From assembly GCF_004014875.1 (NCBI RefSeq), contig NZ_CP034929.1, positions 1,302,001 to 1,366,000 on the forward strand: 64,000 nt of DNA, given 5' to 3'. Under the pieces are notes generated by a model that saw only the letters and a program-made list of their open reading frames with translations, searched no databases and was not told the DNA's origin. Shown in pieces: positions 32,470-40,485 of the stretch. How positions within the stretch are numbered: position 1 is the stretch's first letter; every line of letters begins with the position of its first letter. Source of the DNA: Nocardioides yefusunii (lineage in GTDB: Bacteria; Actinomycetota; Actinomycetes; Propionibacteriales; Nocardioidaceae). The position numbers and the translations under genes are program-made.

Positions 32470-32869
32470 GACCGATTCCGTCCAGGTCGACGCCGACCTC
32501 GTGAGCACCGTCGTGGGGCGCGGTGGATACACCCACCCGCTCTTCGACGTCGCCACCCACGGCGAGTCCACACCGCTCCCCGGCCAGGGCGTCCTGCTGC
32601 TGGCCGGCGGACTCGTCGAACAGTCTGGCGTGCTCGACGACGCCGTCGCACTGCTGGAGATGAAGTCGGTCCGATTCACCCAGATGGTCCGCGCCGGCGA
32701 CACCCTGCGGGTCCGGGTGACGCCCGGCTCCCACCGTGCCACCAGCAGCGGCAAGCACGTCCAGGAGTTCGCCTGGCAGATCGTCGTCGTCGCGTCCCCT
32801 CACGGCGTCGACACGGTGGCCGAGGCGGACATCGTCATGTTGATGAACACACCCGTCCCAGGAGTCTGA
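32450..32869 (+). CDS. MaoC-like hotdog-fold dehydratase
   Basis: 139 residues from ATG 32450, inside the end of the previous gene. A single hotdog with GRGGYTHPLFD near residue 24, the region that holds the hydratase Asp/His in MaoC proteins. Later strands are MKSVRFTQMVRAGDTLRVRV and VQEFAWQIVVVA. Probably hydrates or dehydrates an enoyl/hydroxyacyl-CoA, which would supply the hydratase step that the odd crotonases may lack. The stop abuts the GTG of the ligase gene. Confidence 0.7.
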   Translation: MSATYVETDSVQVDADLVSTVVGRGGYTHPLFDVATHGESTPLPGQGVLLLAGGLVEQSGVLDDAVALLEMKSVRFTQMVRAGDTLRVRVTPGSHRATSSGKHVQEFAWQIVVVASPHGVDTVAEADIVMLMNTPVPGV

Positions 32870-34417
32870 GTGTCCCTGAAACTGAACATGGCCAACGGCG
32901 TGCGCGAGTTCGCTCGCTCCGCCCCGCACCGGATCGCCGCCGTCGAAGGCGACCGGAGCCTGAGTTTCGCAGCGATGGACGACCGGTCCAGCCGCCTCGC
33001 CCAGGGCGTCCTCGCGCTGGGCTGCGGACCGGAGAAGCCGGTCGCGGTGCTCGCCGGCAACCGGATCGAGTACTTCGAGATCATGACGGCCATGGCCAAG
33101 GCCGGTGTGCCCGTGGTGCCGCTCAACTCGCGCAACTCCAGCCTCGACAACGAGTTCATCGTCGCCCACTCGGGTGCACGGGTCCTGATCGTCGACCCGG
33201 CGCTCGCCCACAACGCCTCGACGTTCATCGAGTCGATGGACGCCGTGATCGCGTTCGCCGGGTCGGGCGCGGGCGACGTCGGTCGTGACTACGAACTGTT
33301 CCTCGACACCCAGCGTGCCGTCGACCCGAAGGCGCAGGTCGGTGACGACGACGTCTTCTGCATCACCTACACCTCAGGGACCACAGGCCGCCCCAAGGGC
33401 GTCGTCCTGACCCACAGGGGCCGACTCCTCACCGCCTACGGTGCCGCGATCGAGTACGGACTCGGGCCTGGCAAGCAGACCATGGCCGTGGCGCCGCTCT
33501 ACCACGGTGCCGGATTCTCGTTCGGCTTCGCCGGCCCCCAGTTGGGCGGTCAGGTGACGGTCCAGACGAAATGGGACCCCGAGGAGTTCCTGTCGCTGCT
33601 GCAGTCCTCGCGCACGTCGACGGTCTTCCTGGTTCCCACCCATGCGCAGCAGATCCGGCGGATCGTCGAGGAGCCCGCTGGTGCTTACGACCTGTCGGCG
33701 CTGGAGACCCTCTACTTCAACGCCGCCGCATTGCCGGTCGAGCTGAAGGAATGGGTGCACCAGGCGTTCCCCGGGGTGGGCATCCACGAGCTGTACGGCT
33801 CCACCGAGTGTTCCCTGGTGACCGACCTGCGCCCCGAGGACTCGATGCGCAAGGCCGGATCGGTGGGCCACCCGTGGTTCATGAACGAGGTCAAGCTCCT
33901 CGACGACGACCGCAACCCGGTCGCGCCGGGTGAACCCGGTGAACTGTGGGCTCGTTCGCCGATGCTGATGAAGGAGTACCTCAACAACCCCGAGGCGACC
34001 GCCGAGGCCACCGACGACGAAGGATTCATCAGTGTCGGTGACGTCGCCGTGGCCGACGAGGAGGGCTTCATCTCGATCGTGGACCGCAAGAAGGACATGA
34101 TCATCGCCGGAGGCGTGAACATCTTCCCGCGCGAGATCGAAGAGGTCATCGGACGTCACCCTTCGGTCGACGAGGTCGCCGTGGTCGGCGTCCCCGACGA
34201 GACATACGGCGAACGGATCGCCGCGTTCGTGGTGCCCACCGCCGGCGCAGTCGTGGACGTCGAGGCACTCCAGCAGCACGTCGCCGCTGGGGTCGCGAAG
34301 TTCAAGCTGCCCCGTGAGTGGCACACCCTCGACGCATTGCCCCGCAACGCCGGCGGAAAGGTGCTCAAGCGCGTCATCCAGGACGACTACGTCGCTGCCC
34401 GCATCGAGCCCGCCTGA
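32870..34417 (+). CDS. Acyl-CoA synthetase (AMP-forming ligase)
   Basis: 515 residues from GTG 32870. ANL-family motifs: TYTSGTTGRPKGVVLTH (P-loop, about 166-182), LYGSTECS (A5), DRKKDMIIAGGVNIFPREIEE split over about 400-420 (A8 hinge), and GGKVLKR with the adenylation Lys near 500. Activates a carboxylic acid with ATP and CoA; chain type cannot be read. Likely the entry step for the imported substrate or a downstream acid in the island pathway. Confidence 0.93.
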   Translation: MSLKLNMANGVREFARSAPHRIAAVEGDRSLSFAAMDDRSSRLAQGVLALGCGPEKPVAVLAGNRIEYFEIMTAMAKAGVPVVPLNSRNSSLDNEFIVAHSGARVLIVDPALAHNASTFIESMDAVIAFAGSGAGDVGRDYELFLDTQRAVDPKAQVGDDDVFCITYTSGTTGRPKGVVLTHRGRLLTAYGAAIEYGLGPGKQTMAVAPLYHGAGFSFGFAGPQLGGQVTVQTKWDPEEFLSLLQSSRTSTVFLVPTHAQQIRRIVEEPAGAYDLSALETLYFNAAALPVELKEWVHQAFPGVGIHELYGSTECSLVTDLRPEDSMRKAGSVGHPWFMNEVKLLDDDRNPVAPGEPGELWARSPMLMKEYLNNPEATAEATDDEGFISVGDVAVADEEGFISIVDRKKDMIIAGGVNIFPREIEEVIGRHPSVDEVAVVGVPDETYGERIAAFVVPTAGAVVDVEALQQHVAAGVAKFKLPREWHTLDALPRNAGGKVLKRVIQDDYVAARIEPA

Positions 34418-34453
34418 CCCGGAACATCCCCCCCGATCGCCAGGAGTACGCCG

Positions 34454-35020
34454 ATGGCACGCCCCACCTCGCTCGACCTGACCGACCTCTCCGACGCGGG
34501 CCAGCGGTGGCGTCGAGTCCCGATGGACGGTGCCAACGTCGGCATCGACGTCGTTCCGCTCGCCTCGCACCCCGACGACTTCGTGATCCTGGCGAGATTC
34601 CCCGCCGGGTTCGAACGTCCGGTGGCCGGGGGGTACAACGCCGCGGAGACCTTCCTGGTCCTCGACGGAGAGCTCCAGCTCAACGGGACGACCGTGCGTC
34701 GCGGGGACCTCACCCACGTCCCGGCAGAGATCGTGCGCAACGGCATGTCGACCGCCGGCGGTTGCACGGCGCTGGCCTGGTTCTCCGGTCCGGCGACGTT
34801 CCTCACGCCCGACGAACTCGGCGAGTGCACGTTGGCCGTCAGCACTGAACGCGTCGACGACACCACGCCGACCGGAGCCGTCCTGGCCACTCCCGAGGCC
34901 CACTGGACGTTGGCCGCAGGCGCTCAGGGAGAGTGCGTCGACGTGGGCCTCACCCGGTGGACCGTCGAGGCTGCCCCCGCCGTCGGTGAAGGTGCCTCGT
35001 TGGTGCGGACGCGGCGATGA
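34454..35020 (+). CDS. Cupin-domain protein
   Basis: 188 residues from ATG 34454 behind AGGAG. A cupin barrel around residues 45-110 (ILARFPAGFERPVAGGYNAA, ETFLVLDGELQLNG, RRGDLTHVPAEIV), followed by a second weaker beta-rich half. The normal His ligands of cupin motif 1 are mostly missing. Function unknown; the gene is coupled to the thioesterase by ATGA and shares the operon with the 30027 bicupin. Confidence 0.65.
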   Translation: MARPTSLDLTDLSDAGQRWRRVPMDGANVGIDVVPLASHPDDFVILARFPAGFERPVAGGYNAAETFLVLDGELQLNGTTVRRGDLTHVPAEIVRNGMSTAGGCTALAWFSGPATFLTPDELGECTLAVSTERVDDTTPTGAVLATPEAHWTLAAGAQGECVDVGLTRWTVEAAPAVGEGASLVRTRR

Positions 35021-35754
35021 TCGCGCCCCACGACTGGCGAGGTCAGGAAGGGCTCTACGGCGGCAAGGTCGTCGCGATGCTCGCCGACCTCCTCACCGCG
35101 ACCGACGTCGGTGACCGGCTGGCCCTGGCATCGGTGTGGGCCGAGTTCACCGGCGCTGTGGTTCCGGGGGAGACCGAGGGCACCGTCGAGGTGCTGCACC
35201 GGGGGCGCAGCACCGCTCTGGTGCGGGCGGCCCTGCGACAGGACGGCCGCGCCAAGGCCAGCGCTGTGGCCAAGTTCGCCGCCGCGGGCCAGGGCGACAA
35301 GCTCTCCCCCCGGACGTTGCCGCCGGCACCTCCGGCGGCCGACGTCGTCGACTACGACGCCCCGTGGGGCCACCTGCCCTACGACCCGAAGCTGCAGCTC
35401 AAGGTGATCGACCAGGAGACCCGCGACGGCGTCCTCACCACCCGTGCCTGGCTACGGGTGCGTCCCGGCCATGGTGACGACCTCGGGGAGGGCGGTGTCG
35501 AAGCGGTCCTTCTCGACCTGCTGCCGCCGGGCCTCTTCGCCCTGGAGGACAAGCCAGCCTTCGTCCCGACGGTCGACTTCGCCATGCACCTCAATCCTTC
35601 GCACCGGGCCGAGGCCGGACGGTGGTACTGGGGCGAGATGCGCACCGAGTGGTCCGACGGCGCGTTCTGCTGCGACACCGGCGAGATCCGTACCACTGAG
35701 GGGGCCTTCGTGGCGCGTGGTACCCAGAACCGGCGCGTCGTCGACGCGTTGTGA
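35017..35754 (+). CDS. Acyl-CoA thioesterase-like double-hotdog protein
   Basis: 245 residues from ATG 35017. Two hotdog halves: LYGGKVVAMLADLLTA with EVLHRGRSTALVRA, then LLDLLPPGLF, FVPTVDFAMHL and ARGTQNRRVV. The same blocks in the same order occur in the 50406 protein (GGRV, HRGRST, LLDVLPPG, FVPTVDFSMHL, RGTQNR), so the two are paralogues of a TesB-like thioesterase group. Expected to release CoA from an acyl-CoA. Last gene of the island operon, followed by a strong terminator. Confidence 0.78.
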   Translation: MIAPHDWRGQEGLYGGKVVAMLADLLTATDVGDRLALASVWAEFTGAVVPGETEGTVEVLHRGRSTALVRAALRQDGRAKASAVAKFAAAGQGDKLSPRTLPPAPPAADVVDYDAPWGHLPYDPKLQLKVIDQETRDGVLTTRAWLRVRPGHGDDLGEGGVEAVLLDLLPPGLFALEDKPAFVPTVDFAMHLNPSHRAEAGRWYWGEMRTEWSDGAFCCDTGEIRTTEGAFVARGTQNRRVVDAL

Positions 35755-35772
35755 CGGTGCCGGAGACCACGC

Positions 35773-35812
35773 GCATCTGCCCGGTCACCCCGAGGGGTGA
35801 CCGGGCAGATGC
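35773..35812. terminator. Strong bidirectional terminator
   Basis: A perfect 19-bp stem (35773-35791 with 35794-35812) between the convergent island operon and the tannase-family gene. The hairpin itself closes the operon; there is no T run. Confidence 0.85.
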
Positions 35813-35828
35813 CTTCAGACCTTGGGGA

Positions 35829-37688
35829 TCACTTCTTGATCCGGAACACCACAGAAGCGGGGGCGCTGGAACCGGTGTTGTTGACTGCCCGGACGGTGAC
35901 CTTGGCCCGGCCGCTGCGCAGCTTGGAGGTGGAGAACTTCATCGACCGCACCGACGAGCGGATGGTCCGGTTCGAGGTCACCTTGCCCTTCTGGGAGACG
36001 GTGATGCGGTAGCGGAGTACAGGAGCACCCTTCACCGCGGCCGGGGCACGCCAGGAGACCGTGCGGGTGCGAGCTCGCGTCTTGCCGTTGACCTTGACCT
36101 TGGAGACCTTGCCCGGGGCCTTCGCCACCGGCTCGGCGGGCCGGACAGGAGCGATGGGACGGGCCGTGGGGTCGAACGAACGCCACGTGGCCAGGTCGTT
36201 GATGTTGCCCTTGCCGCTCCAGCGCGGGACCAGCGGGAACGGGTACAGCGGCCGGGTGGCAGCCTTCGTGGCACCGGTCAGGTTCCGGGCAACGAACGCG
36301 TGCGGAGCCTTGCCGTTCTCCACCCAGTCGTGCAGTTCCAGGGTCGGGTCCAAGGGCAGAGCACTGTGGCCGAGGCCCGGAACGGTGTAGAAGCGCAGGA
36401 ACTCGTCGGTGGTGGCCTTGCCCATGTGGGCGACCAGACGTGCGTGGTAGTCGAGGGTGAAGGCTGGCACGACGGACTGGTCCGACCATCCCTGGAACAG
36501 GAGCAGCTTGCCGCCGGCGCGGTGGAAGGTGCTCAGATCGGTGTTGGTGGAGGTGTAGAACTGCTCCATGAAGCCCAAGCGGGCGGGGTCGGTGTCCCAG
36601 TCGAACTGGTCGGGAGTCCAGTCCTCCGGCAGGTCGTCCTCGAACGCGGCGTCACGGGTGAAGGACTTGCCGAACGACGTGTAGACGGACTCGGCAGCAC
36701 CGTCGGCCTGGATGTAGTTGTTGCGCCAGTTGAGCTCCGAACCCAGCTCGGGGCCACCCGGAGTGAGTGCCTTGCCACTGGAGTCGCGAGGTCCGTCGTA
36801 GATGAGCTGGGCCACGGCAGCCTTGGCGGGGCTCAGGCGGGACTGGGACGCCTTGAAATTACATGCGCGAGGGTCTTCGATCAGGCCGTCGGTGAGGCCG
36901 TCCTTCGGGTCGCAGTAGGCGATCACGTCAGCGTGCAGGATCTCCGCGTCCGCGTTGGTCATGATCGGCTCGCCCTGGGCGTCGAGGTTCGCACCCGCAC
37001 TCCACAACAGGTGCAGGGTGCCGATGGAGGTCTCGTTGCTGGCCGGGTAGAGCGCGATGATGCCGTCGTAGTCGTAGGGATAGCGCTGGGCGCCGACGAG
37101 AGCCTGACGGCCTCCCGTCGAACCGCCGTAGAAGTACGAGTGCGACGGGCGGGCTCCGTAGGCAGCTTTCGTGAGGTTCTTGGCGATCACGGTCGCCTCG
37201 TGCGTCGCGCGGTAGGAGAAGTCGATCTCCGCCTCGCGATTGTTGCGCGCCCATGCGAAGGAGAGCGAGCCGTAGGAGTGGGTCACCATGTCGGTGGTCG
37301 CCACGACGTGCCCGCGCGCCAGCCACGTCGGGTCGGGGCCGATCAGGGATCCGCAGGATCCGCCGCATCCACGGAAGTACATGCGGCCGTCGTGGCCGGC
37401 GGTGGGCAGATTGACACGGAACGTCGCCAGACCGCCTGCCTTGTTGGTGACGGTGCCGGTCACACGGCAGTGCTCCGGCATGGTGCCCGCGGCCGTGATG
37501 ATCTCGGCGGAGGTGATTCTGGCGCCGCTGACGGACGGGTCCTCGTGGGAGAGAAGTGCGACGCATGCGTCGCTCGACAGCGTGGTGGTGGCCGGCGTGG
37601 CGACGGCCGTGCTGGTGGCACTGAGAGCGAACGTACCGCTCAGGGCCAGGGTCAAGGACGTGAGTGGGGCGAGCCATCTTCGAGACAT
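35829..37688 (-). CDS. Secreted tannase/feruloyl-esterase family protein with C-terminal fibronectin-III-like domain
   Basis: 619 residues from ATG 37688 with AGGAGTTG. Signal peptide MSRRWLAPLTSLTLALSG, cleaved near AVA-TP. Alpha/beta hydrolase domain with nucleophile FYGGSTGGRQ (Ser190) and His in PGLGHSALP. Family members such as AoFaeB and MHETase have Cys next to both catalytic residues (C-S and H-C), forming a disulfide; here they read G-S and H-S, so that bridge is absent. Residues about 525-619 form an Fn3-like domain (GKVSKVKVNGKT, LRYRITVSQKGKV). Likely cleaves aromatic esters outside the cell. Confidence 0.82.
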   Translation of the reverse strand: MSRRWLAPLTSLTLALSGTFALSATSTAVATPATTTLSSDACVALLSHEDPSVSGARITSAEIITAAGTMPEHCRVTGTVTNKAGGLATFRVNLPTAGHDGRMYFRGCGGSCGSLIGPDPTWLARGHVVATTDMVTHSYGSLSFAWARNNREAEIDFSYRATHEATVIAKNLTKAAYGARPSHSYFYGGSTGGRQALVGAQRYPYDYDGIIALYPASNETSIGTLHLLWSAGANLDAQGEPIMTNADAEILHADVIAYCDPKDGLTDGLIEDPRACNFKASQSRLSPAKAAVAQLIYDGPRDSSGKALTPGGPELGSELNWRNNYIQADGAAESVYTSFGKSFTRDAAFEDDLPEDWTPDQFDWDTDPARLGFMEQFYTSTNTDLSTFHRAGGKLLLFQGWSDQSVVPAFTLDYHARLVAHMGKATTDEFLRFYTVPGLGHSALPLDPTLELHDWVENGKAPHAFVARNLTGATKAATRPLYPFPLVPRWSGKGNINDLATWRSFDPTARPIAPVRPAEPVAKAPGKVSKVKVNGKTRARTRTVSWRAPAAVKGAPVLRYRITVSQKGKVTSNRTIRSSVRSMKFSTSKLRSGRAKVTVRAVNNTGSSAPASVVFRIKK

Positions 37689-37765
37689 GTCAACTCCTGT
37701 CGCAGACCCCTCGGCGAGGGGAGGTGGCGTCACCCTAGGAACGCGCGGACCCGCCTGCGAAGTGC

Positions 37766-37779
37766 AAAGTACGGACTTT
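37766..37779. promoter_or_regulatory. Candidate operator between the esterase and GntR genes
   Basis: AAAGT-ACGG-ACTTT, an inverted repeat with 4-nt spacer, 78 bp upstream of the esterase start (37688) and 71 bp upstream of the GntR start (37850). It suits a GntR dimer controlling both. Confidence 0.4.
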
Positions 37780-37849
37780 CGTGGCGCCCAGCGAAGGGCG
37801 AGAATGAGTGGTCCGGCGGCCGTGTTCCGAGGGTTCTGGGAGCGATCGG

Positions 37850-38506
37850 ATGAGCCGCGTCGGGTGGCAGCCGCTCCGGGTCCGCAGCGTCGCGGACCAG
37901 GTGGCCGATGCGTTGCGCGGAGAACTCCGGGAACGCGCCCGTGTCGGGGCTCTCAAGCTCCCCCCGGAGACCGAACTTGCCGAGCAGCTGGGCATCAGCC
38001 GCGGATCTCTCCGACTGGCCCTGCGACGTCTCGCGGCCGAAGGCATTGTCGAGTCCCGTCGTGGGGCCCGCGGGGGGACGTTCGTGGTCGACACCAGCCC
38101 GGCCCGCGCAGCTGACCCGGATGCAGAAGCAGTCACGGTCGACGCGGCCATGGCCGGACGGATGGCCCTTGAGGTCTCGGCGGTGCGGGCCGCAGCCGTC
38201 GATCCACGGGTGGCCGACCGCTGGAACGAACTGGTCGACGACGAGCGCTACTCCTTCGAACGCAACCGCGCCTTCCACGAGAGCCTCCTGCGGGCCACCG
38301 GCGGTCCGTTGTGGACCCGTATGGCGGAACCGTGGTTCGAATGGGCCCTCGTCGTCCAGGCGCGCCATCCCGAACCGCCGTGCGGCACGAAAGTCCGCGA
38401 CGACCACCGGGAGATCGTCGACGCCGTCAGAGCCTGCGACGCCGACCTCGCCGGCGAGGCGATGATCCGGCACCTGAAATGGGTGGGGGAGACCTACCGG
38501 GGGTGA
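37850..38506 (+). CDS. GntR/FadR-type transcriptional regulator
   Basis: 218 residues from ATG 37850, preceded by GGGAG; a GTG at 37808 would add 14 residues. Winged helix with PETELAEQLGISRGSLRLAL (about 43-62) and LAAEGIVESRRGARGG, then an FCD-like helical domain (RNRAFHESLLRATGG, VRDDHREIVDAVRA with metal-type His/Asp). Divergent from the esterase gene and separated from it by a short inverted repeat. A local regulator of the esterase is the simplest reading. Confidence 0.87.
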   Translation: MSRVGWQPLRVRSVADQVADALRGELRERARVGALKLPPETELAEQLGISRGSLRLALRRLAAEGIVESRRGARGGTFVVDTSPARAADPDAEAVTVDAAMAGRMALEVSAVRAAAVDPRVADRWNELVDDERYSFERNRAFHESLLRATGGPLWTRMAEPWFEWALVVQARHPEPPCGTKVRDDHREIVDAVRACDADLAGEAMIRHLKWVGETYRG

Positions 38507-38513
38507 GGAACGC

Positions 38514-39167
38514 TCAGGCAGGCGTGAGGCCTGTCATCCGGCTCACGATCCACAGGATCTGGTCGGCCACCTCGTCGTGGGTGGCACCCGGGTGCGGCCG
38601 CACCCGGTTGGCGTTGTCACAGAGCGTCAGCACGGCGCGCGACAGGGGATAGGCGTTCTCCTCGCCGCCCAAGGACGCGATCAGCGACTCCACGTAGCCG
38701 TAGTACATGAGTCGGCCGACCCGGAAGGACTCCCGAGCCGATTCGTCGAGGGCGTCGTTCGTTCCCAGACCGCCGAAGGCGGCCTGCCATCCGAGACCGC
38801 GCGAGCCGTTCTCCAACTGCCATGACACGTGCCGGCGCACCAACGTCTCGAACTGCTCGCGGTGCGACATCTCCGGTGTCAGGGTCGCCGACAGATGGGC
38901 GAGGAACTCCTGCAGGATGTCACGCAGGCCCTCCTCCAGAATCTGCTGCTTCCCTTGGGGAAAGTGTCCGTACATGCTGCCGGCCTGGACGCCCACCTCA
39001 GCCGCGATGGCACGCATCGACGTGCCGCCGTACCCGAGCTGGGTGAAGAGAACCATCGCCTTCTGCACGATGGTGCGGCGGGTTCCCTCGGGGTCGGGAA
39101 GACGATTGTCGCGGACGTGAACGATCAGGCTCAGCAGGTGCGATTCCGGGGAGCGACGTTCGGGCAT
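38514..39167 (-). CDS. TetR-family transcriptional regulator, likely regulator of the catabolic island
   Basis: 217 residues from ATG 39167. N-terminal helix-turn-helix about residues 28-75: IVQKAMVLFTQLGYGGTSMR, IAAEVGVQAGSMYGHFP, QGKQQILEEGL. The C-terminal ~140 residues are a helical ligand domain without named signature. An exact -10 box lies 6 nt before the ATG, so the mRNA is probably leaderless. A dyad at 39214, of the same type as the three before island genes, lies 47 bp upstream of the start. Acyl-CoA or pathway-acid release of repression is the usual mode; this is inference. Confidence 0.88.
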   Translation of the reverse strand: MPERRSPESHLLSLIVHVRDNRLPDPEGTRRTIVQKAMVLFTQLGYGGTSMRAIAAEVGVQAGSMYGHFPQGKQQILEEGLRDILQEFLAHLSATLTPEMSHREQFETLVRRHVSWQLENGSRGLGWQAAFGGLGTNDALDESARESFRVGRLMYYGYVESLIASLGGEENAYPLSRAVLTLCDNANRVRPHPGATHDEVADQILWIVSRMTGLTPA

Positions 39168-39173
39168 GGGGAG

Positions 39174-39179
39174 ATTCTA
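39174..39179 (-). promoter_or_regulatory. -10 box TAGAAT for leaderless TetR transcript
   Basis: TAGAAT on the minus strand, 6 nt before ATG 39167. Confidence 0.6.
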
Positions 39180-39213
39180 GGGCCGAGAGGGCGCCTGTGT
39201 GACCACCTCGTCC

Positions 39214-39225
39214 GAACGACCGTTA
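39214..39225. promoter_or_regulatory. Candidate TetR operator, copy 4 (autoregulatory)
   Basis: GAACGACCGTTA, 47-58 bp upstream of the TetR start. Same KAACGNYCGTTM pattern as copies 1-3. Confidence 0.55.
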
Positions 39226-39256
39226 GCCGTCGGAGACGTTCGTCAGTACCGGTCTG

Positions 39257-40105
39257 TCAGGGGTTGGTCAGCACCTCGGCGCCGTCCTTGGTGACGAGCA
39301 GCGTGTGCTCGAACTGCGCTGAACGCTTCTTGTCCTTGGTGGTGACGGTCCAGCCGTCGGGCCACATGTCCCACTCGTGGGTGCCGAGGTTGAGCATCGG
39401 CTCGATCGTGAAGGTCATCCCGACCTCGATCGTGTCGGCGTAGTGGTCCTGGTCGTAGTGCGGGATCACGAGTCCGGAGTGGAACGACGTGCCGATGCCG
39501 TGGCCAGTGAAGTCACGCACGACTCCGTAGTTGAAGCGCTTGGCGTACGCCTCGATGACGCGACCGATCACGTTGATCTGGCGGCCCGGCTTCACGGCCT
39601 TGATCGCGCGGTCCAGCGAGATCTTGGTGCGCTCGACCAGCAGGCGCGACTCCTCGTCGGGTTCGCCGGCGAAGAACATCGCGTTGGTGTCGCCGTGGAC
39701 GCCGTGGATGAACGCGGTGATGTCGATGTTGACGATGTCGCCGTCCTCGAGGACGCGCGCGTCGGGGATGCCGTGGCAGATGACCTCGTTGACCGAGGAG
39801 CACAGCGACTTCGAGAAGCCGCGGTAGCCCAGCGTCGAGGGGTAGGCGCCGTGGTCGCAGAGGAACTCGTGACCGATCCGGTCGAGCTCGTCCGTGGTGA
39901 CGCCGGGAGCGACGGCCTTGCCCACCTCCTCGCGGGCCTGGGCGGCCAGCTTGCCGGCGATCCGCATCTTCTCGATCGTCTCGGCGTCCTTCACCTCGCG
40001 GCCGGTGAACTTGGCCGGGGCCGGCTTGTCGACGTACTCGGGGCGCTCGATGGCGGCCGGGACGGAACGACGGGGGGAGATGGCATGCGCGACGACGTGA
40101 CTCAC
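39257..40105 (-). CDS. map: Methionine aminopeptidase type Ic (MapB-like)
   Basis: 282 residues from GTG 40105, chosen because a TAGAAT -10 lies exactly 7 nt before it; the ATG at 40114 is within that -10 and spacer and would not be transcribed. The ~40-residue N-terminal extension with [12 protein letters not shown] is typical of M. tuberculosis MapB-type enzymes and may contact the ribosome. Metal ligands are Asp128 (NIDITAF), Asp139 (HGDTNAMF), His202 (GHGIG), Glu235 (TIEPM) and Glu266 (QFEHT), all intact. Removes initiator Met from nascent proteins; two divalent metals. Confidence 0.93.
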   Translation of the reverse strand: MSHVVAHAISPRRSVPAAIERPEYVDKPAPAKFTGREVKDAETIEKMRIAGKLAAQAREEVGKAVAPGVTTDELDRIGHEFLCDHGAYPSTLGYRGFSKSLCSSVNEVICHGIPDARVLEDGDIVNIDITAFIHGVHGDTNAMFFAGEPDEESRLLVERTKISLDRAIKAVKPGRQINVIGRVIEAYAKRFNYGVVRDFTGHGIGTSFHSGLVIPHYDQDHYADTIEVGMTFTIEPMLNLGTHEWDMWPDGWTVTTKDKKRSAQFEHTLLVTKDGAEVLTNP

Positions 40106-40112
40106 GCCTCCC

Positions 40113-40118
40113 ATTCTA
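40113..40118 (-). promoter_or_regulatory. -10 box TAGAAT of map
   Basis: Seven nt upstream of GTG 40105; a perfect TANNNT box that overlaps the alternative ATG. Confidence 0.55.
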
Positions 40119-40175
40119 GGGAGGTGTGCCCCGGACGCGGAGCCAGCGCACCGCCCGCGCTGGTGTCGGGCGCGG

Positions 40176-40181
40176 TAGCGT
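40176..40181 (+). promoter_or_regulatory. -10 box TAGCGT for a leaderless transcript
   Basis: Seven nt before ATG 40189, no ribosome site; divergent from the map promoter 58 bp away. Confidence 0.45.
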
Positions 40182-40188
40182 GCCGGTC

Positions 40189-40440
40189 ATGGGCATCTTC
40201 ACGCGCAAGCAGGAGTTCTGGTGGTGCTTCAAGCACGAGGCCGTCGAGCCCCGCAACGGCTGCAAGAACGCTGACCGTTTCGGCCCCTACGCGAGCGAGG
40301 CCGAGGCCGCGCGGGCCCTGGAGATCGTCGCCGAACGCAACGACGAGTGGGCCAACGACCCCAACTGGAACGACGACGCTCCCGGCGACGACGGCGCTGA
40401 GCAGCGCGGCAACGACGAAGGCCCCGACACCGCCCGGTGA
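40189..40440 (+). CDS. Small conserved actinobacterial protein
   Basis: 83 residues from ATG 40189. The core EFWWCFKHEAVEPRNGCKNAD, split by the conserved Cys pair, then RFGPYASEAEAARALEIVAERNDEW, is a pattern found in small proteins next to map in many actinobacteria (SPOR-like strand-helix). The C-terminus is acidic and disordered. Two conserved cysteines may bind a metal. Function unknown. It is sometimes misnamed methionine aminopeptidase because of its neighbour. Confidence 0.7.
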   Translation: MGIFTRKQEFWWCFKHEAVEPRNGCKNADRFGPYASEAEAARALEIVAERNDEWANDPNWNDDAPGDDGAEQRGNDEGPDTAR

Positions 40441-40485
40441 GGGTCGCCGTCGAGGCCTGTCGTCAGCGCTCAGCAGCGGCGCAGA

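Noticed and set aside
34605..34625. tRNA T-loop-like GGTTCGA sequences here and near 38335
   Set aside because: Both are inside well-supported coding sequences and no cloverleaf could be folded around them.
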